DNA of 64,000 nt, from positions 13,655,629 through 13,719,628 of the forward strand of contig NC_081546.1 in assembly GCF_901000735.1 (NCBI RefSeq), in the 5' to 3' direction. Below the pieces are notes generated by a model. That model saw nothing but the letters and a program-made list of their open reading frames with translations, had not been told where the DNA came from and did not search any database. The translations under genes were made by a program, and so were the position numbers. Below, in pieces: positions 1-10,185 of the stretch. The stretch's first letter is position 1, and the number at the start of each line of letters is the position of its first letter. The DNA comes from Corylus avellana (taxonomy: Eukaryota; Streptophyta; Magnoliopsida; Fagales; Betulaceae).

Positions 1-257
1 GTGGAGCACTAGCGTCAACTTTACCTTCCGCTGACTCCAGTTTCAGCGACAAAAATCTATAACTTTTAGCGTCGACAATGTGGATGTTAAAAGTGATTAT
101 TAGCGGACGTTGATAATCACAAAGTTAATCATTAGAGTCGGACGATTAGCGTCCAACCCATTAGCGTTCAAAAGTCGACGATGTTGTCAACAACGTCCAC
201 TTTAGGACTTTTAGCGTCCAAATAATGTTGCCCCTAAAGACCTAATTTCATGTAGTG
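1..257. mobile_element. Terminus of a CACTA (En/Spm-like) DNA transposon
   Basis: The block ends in TGTAGTG, the reverse complement of the CACTACA terminus typical of CACTA elements. It is full of short direct and inverted copies of a TTAGCGTC / GTCGACG-type motif, as expected of the subterminal repeats that bind CACTA transposase. At position 258 the sequence switches abruptly to DNA that also occurs at 20073 and 27562 without this element, so 257/258 is the element edge. The rest of the element and any transposase lie outside the window. Confidence 0.7.
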
Positions 258-662
258 ATAGCCACTATGATCTATTTGCTTTCAACTTTTCTTTGGGTAA
301 GGGTTTGGAATAATGCCACGTACACCCACCCACGCACGTACGTACGTAGCAGCTCCTCCGCTTGATAATTTCATCTCAAGAGTCGGACATCCCATGTGAT
401 TGTAAGCAACACTTACATAATTCTAATCCATATATATATATAACAACTCAAATTCGTAATATTCAATCCACTTCTGTTGTTGTTAATCTTTTGTATTTTT
501 CCTTATATATTATGACCCACATGATTCTTGTTTCCAAGACTAAGAGGCTTCCATTTGAATTATTCAAATATGATTTTAAACCCTTCTCTCTCTCTCTCTC
601 TCCAATGCATGATTAAGATTTTTGTGTGATTTGTTGGGTGATAAAAGTTCGGAAAAATTTCA

Positions 663-1088
663 GAGAACTTTATTTAACTTTCATTAGTTTTAAAATTGCT
701 TCTTTGATGTTTAAAAACTTTTAATTTAGGGTATTAAACTTTTAATTTTTTGTAATGTTCCGTTAAATATTTTCAAAATACGTACCCATGTTTTCTTCTA
801 TAAAAAAAAAATACAAAATACAAAATTGCAAAAATTAGGCATTGGTCACAATTTAACAGAATTTGCAAAAATACTTGCACTTGAATCTATGCAATTATTT
901 CATTTGCATAAAAAAAAAAAAAAGGGTATTTTGAGAATTTTAAAAATACTTAATGGAAAATCTTAATGGAGGTAAGACATTGCAAAAAATTAAAAGTTCT
1001 ATACCTTAAATTAAAAATTTTTAAACTTCAAAAAAATAATTTCAAAACGTTTAAAAGTTTAAGGGGGTTTTCTTAAGTTCTCCCTAGA
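663..1088. mobile_element. Foldback MITE, copy 1 of 4
   Basis: The two halves are imperfect inverted complements: the left arm begins GAGAACTTTATTTAACTTTC and the right arm, reverse complemented, begins GGAGAACTTAAGAAAACC. Both then run through AACTTTTAATTTTTTG(T/C)AATG towards a loop near 800-900. It has no coding capacity. The same element sits at the same place in the three other copies of the 2.05 kb block (about 9759-10185, 20481-20909, 27971-28399), so it predates that duplication. The superfamily is not assigned. Confidence 0.65.
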
Positions 1089-1136
1089 AGTTTTGCACCA
1101 AAAATCAGCAAAAATTGAAATGATGTATTATAGACC

Positions 1137-1140
<4 letters not shown>

Positions 1141-1186
<46 letters not shown>
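1141..1186. repeat. (TA)n microsatellite
   Basis: There are 23 uninterrupted TA units. The equivalent run is about 12 units at 10238-10262 and shorter near 20973-20988 and 28463-28478, so it is a length-variable marker that separates the copies. Confidence 0.95.
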
Positions 1187-1187
<1 letters not shown>

Positions 1188-1793
1188 CGCCAATAGCATT
1201 GGTTAAGAGGGTGCCCGCTGGCTACATCATATATAGTAGGCCAAGTTTCTTACCAGAAATATAATTCCACGTTCATATATATATGTAGGAAGGTTCGAGA
1301 GAAAGAGATGGTGATAGTAGGAATCATGTGAAATGGGTGCAGAAAAGAAATGGGTGCAGAAAATGTGACACAATAACTAAATTATTCCTACACAAATCCG
1401 GATGAGGCCTTGTGTTGAGTCATTTTCATGGAGCTTCAAGAATGTGCCACGCAGACGTGTCTGACACGTCTACATGGGTGCAGATGTGTCTGACACATGA
1501 TCTTCATGGAGCTTCAAGAATGTGCAAAGTGATGTGTCAGAAAACAAAAAGAAGATAAGTATTAATTTAGTTTTTGGGAATGAGAATTCGCACACGGCCA
1601 GATTGGAGGCCACTGCTGGCTAATACATTAGTTGTCTTGTATAGGATAGAATCAAATGAATACAACGTTGTTCTACGTACAGTGACGTAATTTTGAAGAT
1701 CCGAGTGCAATTTCTCTCTTATATTGTACCTGCGTGCGTGCTGGCCATTAAGAGCATCCCAAAAGTTTTCAGTTATTTTGCATTTCTCATGAG

Positions 1794-1979
1794 TTGGTAA
1801 ACAATATCACACTACTACATAGCTGTGATTATTCGGCAAGATCGGAACCTATTCTTGCAGAGAGAGTTGTACAGAATCGACACATACAGCAAAATCAATC
1901 GACGCGAGAATCAAATCAGCATAGTGTGAATGAGAAGATCAGTGATGTTCATAGTTTTAAGGTGGAAACCTCGTCATGA
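1794..1979 (+). other. Unidentified 61-codon open frame, probably non-coding
   Basis: This frame is open in all four copies of the 2.05 kb block (also 10871-11056, 21585-21770, 29075-29260). It has no ATG start (it begins at TTG after an in-frame stop). It contains an acceptor-like CTTGCAG at about 1854, so it could be a relic of a terminal exon. The product would be hydrophilic and I recognise no family. Between copies 1 and 2, six of the seven substitutions change the amino acid. That is not the pattern of a maintained protein and contrasts with the neighbouring glycosylase gene. Confidence 0.25.
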
Positions 1980-2308
1980 TCATACTCGATCGGTTAGTTT
2001 TTAGTGTTTTTATCTCTATTTTATATATAGTTTTTTATTTTGTTGATGTGTTAAATTTTTATTAAGGACAGTAAAAGTAATGTTTTACGGCCTCTCCGAA
2101 TGCTAGGGGCTCTCAACATGAAAATCTTATATTTTCGAAAATCCTTCAAAATCCTTATGATTTATAATCGTGAGCTTAGTCATATTTTTCGAAAATTAGA
2201 TTTTCAAACATCACATTTGTAAGGATGTAAATACCTAAAGAAATATGAAATTGGTACATTAATTTGCTTTGCATTCCTTTCCGCCATGGGTGATGCCTAA
2301 AAATGGAA

Positions 2309-2950
2309 GTAAGAGATACGATACTTAAATCTTTTCAAGTTAACATATCTCAAAAAGTATATATTAGTAAGCAAACAGTACACAAGCACATGACAAAGGT
2401 ATCAAATAATAGCACTCATAAAACCCACACCAAACCCAAGATACATTAGCTATAATATTCCCCCTCCCCCCCCCTTCCCAAATCCAAAAGGTTAGAAATT
2501 AAAGTACAACTCAATAAAATACAAAGCAAAGAGAGAGCAAGAAGGAAAGCAAGATGGATGGTCCTACTTTCCCTCTACAAGTACTATCCCACACAGGCTG
2601 TTAAAGGAAACCAAATAATGCGAAGTCTGATGGGTCACATGGAATAAAAAGCAGCCTGACACCCACACATGCCATTGCTTCCCATTCTCACATGCACATG
2701 CTGCCTGTCTGCTACACCCTCCCCACCTTTGTACACCCTAATAATAATCAATCTCATCTAGCCATCTACTTCAAACACACACACTCATTGTCATTAAAAA
2801 ATTTCACAGCTTCCATCTCACAAGTCACATCTCCTATAACATTATTCTACACAACTATTAAAGGTAAAATAAAGTCAGCAAACTATGCTCAAAATTTGAG
2901 CACTTTTTTTGGGGTTATGTTTTTCGTTATTCTTTCATGTCAACTTGAGT
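2309..2950. other. 3' flank of the glycosylase gene
   Basis: No gene is seen. The stretch contains a short C-rich run (2461-2475) and AT-rich DNA downstream of the minus-strand stop codon. It presumably includes the 3' UTR. It begins where segments A and B lose similarity (after GCCTAAAAATGGAAG at about 2308). Confidence 0.5.
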
Positions 2951-4946
2951 CTATAGAGCCGCTGGCGTGGCGGTTTGACGCCGGGCTGCCATTAGGGAGC
3001 ATTGTAGGTGCCTGTGGCAGACAATCAAGTGGTCGTTGGTGAGGCCGGCGGCCTGCATAAACGAATGAACCACCGTCGGTCCGACGAACCTTAAACCCCT
3101 CCTGACCATGTCTTTGCTAATTGTCTCTGATTTTGATGTCTTCACAGGGACTTTGTGTCCCATCTTGTATTGTGTTGAGATTGGCTTGTGATTCACAAAG
3201 CCCCATATGTATTTGTCAAATGATCCGAACTCCCTCTTAATCTGTAATCCCACAATTCGCATGACAACAAAACATTTAGCAACCTCAAAGATTATATATA
3301 AGACGACAAATATTGTTTTATCATTTTGTAAAATGAATTTACAGTCCATGTGGGGCCTGTTGTGTTAAAATCAGCACACTTGGAACTTGCTTGTCAACTA
3401 AGTTATTCCCAGAGGATTGGAAGAGAAAAGCTAACAAGTTGTTGACAATCGAGTTATTTGTTGTAGAATTTGTGCTTTCCAACTTGAAAGTTTAACTTAA
3501 AATCAAATTAGGCAAAATTGGGCATAAAAGAAGGAACAGAGAGATAGGAAAAAGTGATCATAAAGGACAAACAGTTTGTGAGGTTGGATGCTTTTCTTAT
3601 TTTTCTTTTTTCTTTTCTCATTTTTGCTAGAATGAGATATAGAGGATGCTTTTAATTACCTCCAAAATTCGGTTAGAGTTGTCCACAACTCCCCTAACTC
3701 GGCTTATGTCAATGCCATGTTCTGAACCAATTGACATCATTTGTTTATCAGTTAAGGTGGCAACAGTTTCTGCATCAAATCCTGAAAATGCTTTCCTGGA
3801 AATGAAAGTTTTCGTATACGTTAATCTCATGAGAGAATAGTGTTTGTTAATTAGCTGGAAAAGCAAAACCCACCTGAAATCTTCCCGTTTCTTCAAGATG
3901 GAGGTCCAATCTGAGCCAACCTGAGCACCACTCAAGACCAACAATTCAAACAACATCCTACAAGGAAGATAAGATATAAGTCATGAATTCGACCCACTTT
4001 ACAATTTACCAAGTTAAATATTTCAATTGTTGAGCCGATTAATTTATATATTTTTTTATCAATTTAAACTTTTGAGCCGATTAATTTATCATTCTTTTAT
4101 CGATTTAAACTTTTGAGATAATTTATTTATAATAGGAGAAACAGAAAGGCTTACTTGTCATCATGGACAGGAACTCCCCATTCTTCATCATGGTAAGCAA
4201 CATAGATGGGATCTAAGCATGAAAAAAAATACAAAAGACATTGATCAGCACAAACTCATTTAATGTTGGAAATAACATTAAAAACAACATTAGAGATGAA
4301 ACATCTTTTACATACCTGAATTGGGTGTGATAAAGCTGCATCTCTTCTCTTCTTCAGCGGTCTTTGTTGTGATTTTACTTGAAGAATCAAAGGGAACAAC
4401 ATTCTCAAACTTGGCGGACTTTGACCTTCCATAATGAACAATTCTCATCTTTCTCTGCGCTTGTTGCAGCGCCATATGCTCCCTCCTCACCGCAGCAATG
4501 CTGCCTGGCGCCTCAGTGATCAAAGACGAAGAGTAACTCAAGGACGCCTCCACAAGAGGGGAAACCCCACAAATCCCACCTCCATGATCGCCATAACTAC
4601 CCTTGAAGCTTTTTGACTTCTTCCTATCCAAAGCCGGAGTCTTTGTGCTACTCTTCGGAATAACAATCTTCTCCGCACTCAAATTCAACCCACCATTGTC
4701 ATTCCCTCGCTTTATCGCCGGCGGTCTTGGAGATTTCAACGACTTCGGAGAAATCGGCGGTGGCACCGGCAGTGGCGGAGGCGGAGGGGAAGATGTTGGG
4801 CACACTTTCTTCAGAGAATTACGGCGTTCAAGGCTTGGAACTCGGTTGGAAGTCGGTTGAAGGACGGGCCTGCCATTAATTCGAGCAACTGTGGGGGTTG
4901 GGATGACATCAATGCCAATGGTCACTGTGGCCTTAGAGCTGCACAT
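2951..4946 (-). CDS. DNA-3-methyladenine glycosylase I (TAG family), copy 1, five exons
   Basis: This enzyme excises 3-methyladenine from alkylated DNA, the first step of base-excision repair; it probably acts in the nucleus or an organelle. Exons in transcript order are 4946-4316, 4212-4155, 3957-3874, 3795-3660 and 3241-2951. All introns are GT-AG, and the joined frame gives 399 residues. Residues 1 to about 200 are a basic, proline- and serine-rich extension with a poly-Pro stretch, as in plant members. Residues 203-384 are the helix-hairpin-helix glycosylase domain, with DPIYVAYHDEEWGVP, GSDWTSILKKR, RFVGPT and NDHLIVCH motifs. Cys203, His218, His374 and Cys378 match the four zinc ligands of the E. 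coli enzyme, and Trp247 matches its base-stacking Trp46. Ser239 stands where E. coli has Glu38. The start is the ATG at 4946; an in-frame ATG at 4988 would add 14 residues. No break was found. Family identity is certain, but substrate range in plants is inferred. Confidence 0.93.
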
Positions 4947-5041
4947 TTTATGTGTTAGGAAGAAGACTTTTGAGAAATATTGGCACAAAGATGGAAGTAG
5001 AGGGAGGTGATGAGGGAGTGGAGATGTGGAGGATGTGGGGT

Positions 5042-5050
5042 TTTATAAAA
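5042..5050 (-). promoter_or_regulatory. TATA box of glycosylase gene copy 1
   Basis: TTTATAAAA lies about 100 bp upstream of the chosen ATG on the minus strand, giving an expected start site near 5010 and a 5' UTR of about 65 nt. A run of G on the plus strand (5053-5063, C on the sense strand) sits directly upstream and is longer in copy 2. Confidence 0.6.
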
Positions 5051-5063
5051 AGGGGGGGGGGGG

Positions 5064-6788
5064 AGAGAGGGATGGGAGGCAAACTTGTAACATGGGGAGG
5101 TTGGGATGTGGCATACAACCTCTTTTGAGGGGCATTACTTTTTGTTAACTAGGCCACGAGGTGGGGGACTATCACACTCTTCTTATTTGGCCATTTGGCA
5201 TTGTTGGCTTATTATTATTTAAGGGTATACAATTTTTTATATTTTGCGTGTTTGGTTCGAGTTGTGTCGTGTTGTGTTGGTACTCCTTCAGTTTTAACTT
5301 GTAAAATTTTGTATTGGTTTGTATCGAATTTGTTAATTGTGTCAAGTTTTAAACCATATATGGGAATTATAACATATCTATTTAATTAAATATGTCAAAT
5401 CCTTCAACTCTAATTTACAAAATTTTGTGATAGTTTGTGTCGGGTTCGCAGATTGTGTCAAAAATTATCAATTCTTATGTCTCATGTCAGGTTCGAATCG
5501 TGTCAAAGCATGCGTATATATATATATATATATAAAAAAAGATCCTCTCAATTTCAATTAAAATAGAGAGGAACAGATTAATCTTAAAAGAAGGGCAAAA
5601 TTGTCCCAATTTTAATGTTGCAACAATGTTGCCTCACATACTTGCACTAACAGGCTTTGCCCATTTTAGTTAAAATGGAGAAGATATGTTTTCGTGTATA
5701 AAAATATATACGCCAACTATAACTCAACTCATTTAATTAAACGAGTTGCGCCTTTTAATATTAGTCTATTAGATTTGTGTATCATTTATTTTAACTTTGT
5801 GAATCCTATTAAAAATTGGTAATTATTATTATTATTGTTATTATTGAGTAGAGAGAGACAATGAAGGAAGATAGTTTAGGTGATTGGGTGGGTAGGAAAC
5901 TGTGCTGAAATGCATGGTGTTTTTGCTTGGAAACTCCCAAGTTTTTGCTTTATTGCTGCTACACCCTGGACATGTGCCCCTCTTTCCAAGGGTACAAGCC
6001 GGAGTGGTGGATAAAAAGAAAGCAACAGTGGAAGAAAAAGACCAATCATTGGTCTACTCTTTTTGGCTGGATGGAATCTCTCTCATCTCTCTCCCTCTCT
6101 CTCTCTATTAACATTAATTTCGACTTCTTGTGATGAGGGGGATATAACATGGAAGATACTTAAAAGCCCAAACTGAAAAAGCTTTTGAAGTAAGCACAAA
6201 TAAAAGTGATTACAAGTCCAAATGTGATCTTTTTAATTATGAGATAATTCTAAAGTGTATGTACTTGTTTATGCTAATCTCAATGCATATACCTTTTTTC
6301 TAGTTAATTAGGGAGATAAAGGTTTGGTAATTAAAGTCTCCAAATGAGTACTAATCATTAACGTTCCCTTCAAATGAAAGTTGTATATATCAACTGCCAT
6401 CATAAATAACCCAATGCTTCGAATTATTGGTACACATGAATAGATAGATAAGAAATCATGGGTTTCACTATTCCATTGTTTAACATTTTCCCCTTTGAAT
6501 TCTCTTGTCGAGGGCTTTTTAATTTTTTTAATTTTGTTTTTTTGGAAAAGTGTATGTAATTCTTTCTTAAATTATTACTTAATTGACAATGTTCTCTAAA
6601 ACTTTCAATTGTGACAATATCTCTTTAAACTATAAAAAATTCTCAATATTTTTTATAATGACAAAAATACCCTTAATAAAAAAAACTAAAACTAAAAATT
6701 TTTTAAAAAGTAAAAAGAAAAAAGGGAGTGGGACTTTTTTTTTAAAAAAAAAAAAATCGTTTTTTTAAAGAAAAAAATTAATTTTTTT

Positions 6789-6828
<40 letters not shown>

Positions 6829-8012
6829 CTTTTTCACTAAAAAAATTATGTTGGGTACAAAAAACATAGGTGCTTGAGACCAAAAACCGTCTTGAACGGG
6901 TTGCCTCAAGAACGTGCAGTAGCCGTTGAAAGTTTACGTGTTCAAGTGGAAGTGGTGGGTCTAAAAATAAAAAATAAAAAAATAAAGAAACCTTCCTAAA
7001 CTTTTCTATACTTGTATGAATTTTGAAAATATTTTTATGAATTTCAAAAACTCTCAATTAAAGTATAAAATATTAATTTTTTTTATTTATCTTATTTCGT
7101 TAGAATTTTCTGTTAAATCTTATCAAAGTTTCCAAAATACATTTTTTATTATAAAACAATAAAATAAAAATTGTAAAGATTCATGTGTTAATTTTTTTTT
7201 TCTTTTATAAAAAATATCCTTTGCAGTTTTTTTTTTTTTAATTAAATAGGAAACATGCTTATTTTTACAAAAATTAACGAAAAATCCTAACAGAATAAGA
7301 TAATTGAAAAAAATTAAAAACTTCATACCTTAATTGAGAGTTTTTAAATTTTAAAAAATAATATAAAATAAATGGAAGTTTGGAAATTTTTTTTTAAGTT
7401 TTCCAAAAAAGCTATGATGGTTTAATTATAGTGTACGGACCGAGGGCAATCACAACTCTTAAAAAAAAAAAAAAAAAAAGAAAATCTATGGACACCATAT
7501 TTGTCATTTCTCGTCACCCATCTTATCTACATTTTATCTTTATTTTATTTTATTTTTTCAGACAATTCTGTCTACCAATTATTACAAAATTGTTGCACAG
7601 TTGGAACTTTGAAGCGGGTATGGTTGGCTATTTTGTGTCATATATCCATATGGGTTCGATTTTGTCTCTCAATAATTAGTACTGGTTGTAGAGATTTTTT
7701 TTTTTTTTTAAAAAAAAAATTTATTTATTTATTTTTTATTTTTTTTATGTCTACACAAAAAGGAGAATATTTGTTTATCGCATTACAAGGTATCAAAAGG
7801 ACAACGTAAAAAATAAATAATAATATTTAGTAGATTATTATAAGACTATCATATAAATTAGATAGCGTGATAATGTTGGAGTGAAAATTAGTTCTTGAAT
7901 TATTATTATTTTTTAATAAATACTAATTTAATAGCTAAATTTCACTGTCATATCATCAAATTGTATTACAATAATGATGTAAGAATCTCAAAAATAGTAT
8001 TCTAAAAAGACT
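5064..8012. other. AT-rich intergenic DNA upstream of glycosylase copy 1
   Basis: No convincing gene. Open frames at 5902-6133 are conserved in copy 2 only because the two copies are nearly identical. From about 6560 to 7420 there is degraded foldback-type sequence: 6580-6700 resembles one arm of the MITE family at 31959-32636, and 6985-7420 is a second imperfect inverted repeat. Between them lies a (TA)n run at about 6794-6822. Long A and T runs occur at 6737-6765, 7459-7480 and 7696-7720. Confidence 0.5.
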
Positions 8013-8736
8013 TAGGATATGTTTGGTTTGCGGAATAGACCTTGGAATGGAGTGGATACTCATGTAGAATAATTATTCTTTTGTTTGGTAAGGGCCTATT
8101 TCTAGGAATAGTTATTCCCGTGGAAATTACTAATTCCTTATACACATGAATAGCTATTTCTCTAAAAAATGAGTAGAATAGCTATTTATGAAGGAATTGA
8201 TAACTTTTTTAAAAAGTTTCTTTTAACCCTTAAATTTGTTTTTTATTTTAAAAAAAAAAACGAAAACCTAGAATTGCAAGGGTGGTTGACAACCTTATTG
8301 GGTGTTTGGTCACGTACCCCCTGCAGGACCTGGGGGTGGTGCGAGAGCACCTTGGGGTGGACCCTTGAGGTGCCTTGAGGGTGGTGCGACCACCCCCACG
8401 GCGTTTAGGGGTTGGCCGCGACCTCCCCCATCTTTATCAGCGGTGGCCAGGCCACCCCCAAATGGGTGGTCGCACCACACCCGGGGCACGTCAGAGGTCC
8501 ACTCCAAGGTGCTTTGCACCACCCCCCATGTCCTGCATGGAGGGTGGCCGGCCACCCCTGCAATTCTAGGTTTTTTCAGAAGGGTGGGGTTTTTGCTTTT
8601 TTGGTAATTTTGGTTCAACTCCAATTAAAATACATATGTTGTTATCAAATTAAGAAATATGAATAACTATTCTATTTTACTTTCCTTTATTCCTAATAAT
8701 TGCTATTTCTTTTCCTTACGAAACGAAAGAGCCCTA
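8013..8736. mobile_element. Non-autonomous TIR element with GC-rich core, copy 1
   Basis: The ends are related inverted repeats: left TAGGATATGTTTGGTTTGCG, right (reverse complement) TAGGGCTCTTTCGTTTCGTA. It contains no coding sequence. Inside it lies a much more GC-rich inverted repeat at 8269-8571. No clear target duplication was found, so the superfamily is open (hAT-like termini). Copy 2 is at about 17085-17874. Confidence 0.55.
8269..8571. repeat. GC-rich foldback inside the TIR element
   Basis: The boundaries are inverted copies of CCTAGAATTGCA(A/G)GGGTGG. The interior is made of repeated GGTGGTGCGA / CACCCCC / GGCCGGCCACCC units in both orientations, a sharp rise in GC compared with its surroundings. 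The matching part of copy 2 is an assembly gap (17402-17609). Confidence 0.7.
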
Positions 8737-8757
8737 ATTCCGATTACATGAAAAGAG

Positions 8758-8793
<36 letters not shown>

Positions 8794-9306
8794 AAGAAAG
8801 AATGTAGCCTTCAAGTGCATGCATGCATCGGGTATTGTTTGTTGTTATTATTCTCATATCCTCGGCCCATGTAGGTTTACTACCTACCAATTGGTACCAC
8901 ATGTAGGTGCATAGACAAGGAACCTAAAAGAGTAAAAGTGCTATTTCAATTCCAATTACCTAAAAAACACAAAGTGTACGTTAAATGCATGCATGAGGCG
9001 CTGCTTTCCCTATTATATATTAACCTCTCATCAATTCTTGGCCAGTTGGATATCATAGCTAGCTATTTGTGCATAGCGTTAAAGTGCATTCACAAATCAC
9101 AAGGAACCTAAAATAATAATATACTGCTAAAGATAAATCTAACTCAATGCAGCTTAGGGTTAAAATATTCATTTCTCCAAAGATATCTCCAAAACAATTT
9201 TCCACCGTTTCAACTAATTAGATAAGTTATAGGGAAAAAGTAAAGCGGCTTAAATAATCTAATTAAAGCTCAAAAAAATTAGGTTAAATGTCATTTTGGT
9301 ACTTGT
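8737..9306. other. Intergenic DNA, no gene seen
   Basis: It contains a 30-base A run (about 8760-8791) and otherwise unremarkable AT-rich sequence that continues collinearly in copy 2 (to 18494). Confidence 0.6.
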
Positions 9307-9513
9307 GGTGTATATAGGGCTGTTAAGTGAGCGAAACGTCTCGTGAGCAAGCTCGGGCTCGGCTCACATAAGCTCGTCTTGTGGTCGACTCGAATATTAA
9401 ATGAAGCACTTCATGAACACAAATCCTGGCTCGAATATTAAACGAAGCAAGCTCGGTTCAACTCGGCTAAGCTCGTGAACAGCTCGGATAAGCTCGAGTG
9501 TGTGTATATATAT
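9307..9513. mobile_element. hAT-type element, left part, with target duplication
   Basis: The 8 bp GGTGTATA (9307-9314) precedes an element start TAGGGCTGTTAAGTGAGCG at 9315. The interior is rich in AGCTCG/GGCTCG repeats. The sequence runs into the gap at 9514. The matching right end, followed by the same GGTGTATA, is at 26076/26077, and the empty site is at 18495-18502. TAGGG termini plus 8-bp duplications are the hAT hallmark. Rebuilt length is about 990 bp, so it is non-autonomous. Confidence 0.8.
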
Positions 9514-9613
9514 NNNNNNNNNNNNNNNNNNNNNNNNNNNNNNNNNNNNNNNNNNNNNNNNNNNNNNNNNNNNNNNNNNNNNNNNNNNNNNNNNNNNNNN
9601 NNNNNNNNNNNNN
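9514..9613. other. Assembly gap (100 N)
   Basis: Exactly 100 N is a customary placeholder for unknown size. The left flank is inside the hAT element; the right flank starts at the equivalent of position 514. Confidence 0.99.
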
Positions 9614-9758
9614 CCCACATGATTCTTGTTTCCAAGACTAAGAGGCTTCCATTTGAATTATTCAAATATGATTTTAAACCCTTCTCTCTCTCTCTCTCCA
9701 ATGCATGATTAAGATTTTTGTGTGATTTGTTGGGTGATAAAAGTTCGGAAAAATTTCA

Positions 9759-10185
9759 GAGAACTTTATTTAACTTTCATTAGTTTTAAAATTACTTCTT
9801 CGATGTTTAAAAACTTTTAATTTAAGGTATTAAACTTTCAATTTTTTGTAACGTTCCGTTAAATATTTTCAAAATACGTACCCATGTTTTCTTCTATAAA
9901 AAAAAAAAAATACAAAATACAAAATTGCAAAAATTAGGCATTGGTCACAATTTAACAGAATTTGCAAAAATACTTGCACTTGAATCTATGCAATTATTTC
10001 ATTTGCATAAAAAAAAATATGGGTATTTTGAGAATTTTAAAAATACTTAACGGAAAATCTTAATGGAGGTAAGACATTGCAAAAAATTAAAAATTCGATA
10101 CCTTAAATTAAGAATTTTTAAACTTCAAAAAAATAATTTCAAAACGTTTAAAAGTTTAAGGGGGTTTTCTTAAGTTCTCCCTAGA
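9759..10185. mobile_element. Foldback MITE, copy 2 of 4
   Basis: Same element and position as 663-1088, with the same inverted arms. Confidence 0.6.

Larger units (their letters stand above)
258..9314. repeat. Segment A, copy 1 (carries the first glycosylase gene)
   Basis: From about 514 this segment is collinear with 9614-18494. It starts with a 2.05 kb block (258 to about 2308) that also opens segment B at 20073 and 27562; after that, segments A and B diverge abruptly. It holds a foldback MITE, the glycosylase gene, AT-rich DNA and a 724-bp MITE. It ends at the 8-bp target site of a hAT insertion. The differences from copy 2 are scattered substitutions and small indels, as between alleles or very recent duplicates. 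Confidence 0.9.

Noticed and set aside
2692..3042. 116-codon plus-strand frame, repeated at 11769-12119
   Set aside because: It overlaps the glycosylase last exon in antisense and its composition is non-protein-like. It is conserved only because the copies are near-identical.
4434..4860. Plus-strand open frames opposite glycosylase exon 1 (also 13512-13938)
   Set aside because: They are antisense shadows of the confirmed exon; the Gly-rich peptide mirrors the poly-Pro stretch.
5902..6133. Overlapping frames with Trp- and Lys-rich peptides, repeated at 14988-15219
   Set aside because: Two overlapping frames are equally open, no domain is recognisable and no splice context is present; conservation follows from segment identity.
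8302..8666. Pro/Gly/Arg-rich frames on both strands
   Set aside because: They arise from the GC-rich foldback, where every frame is open by composition.
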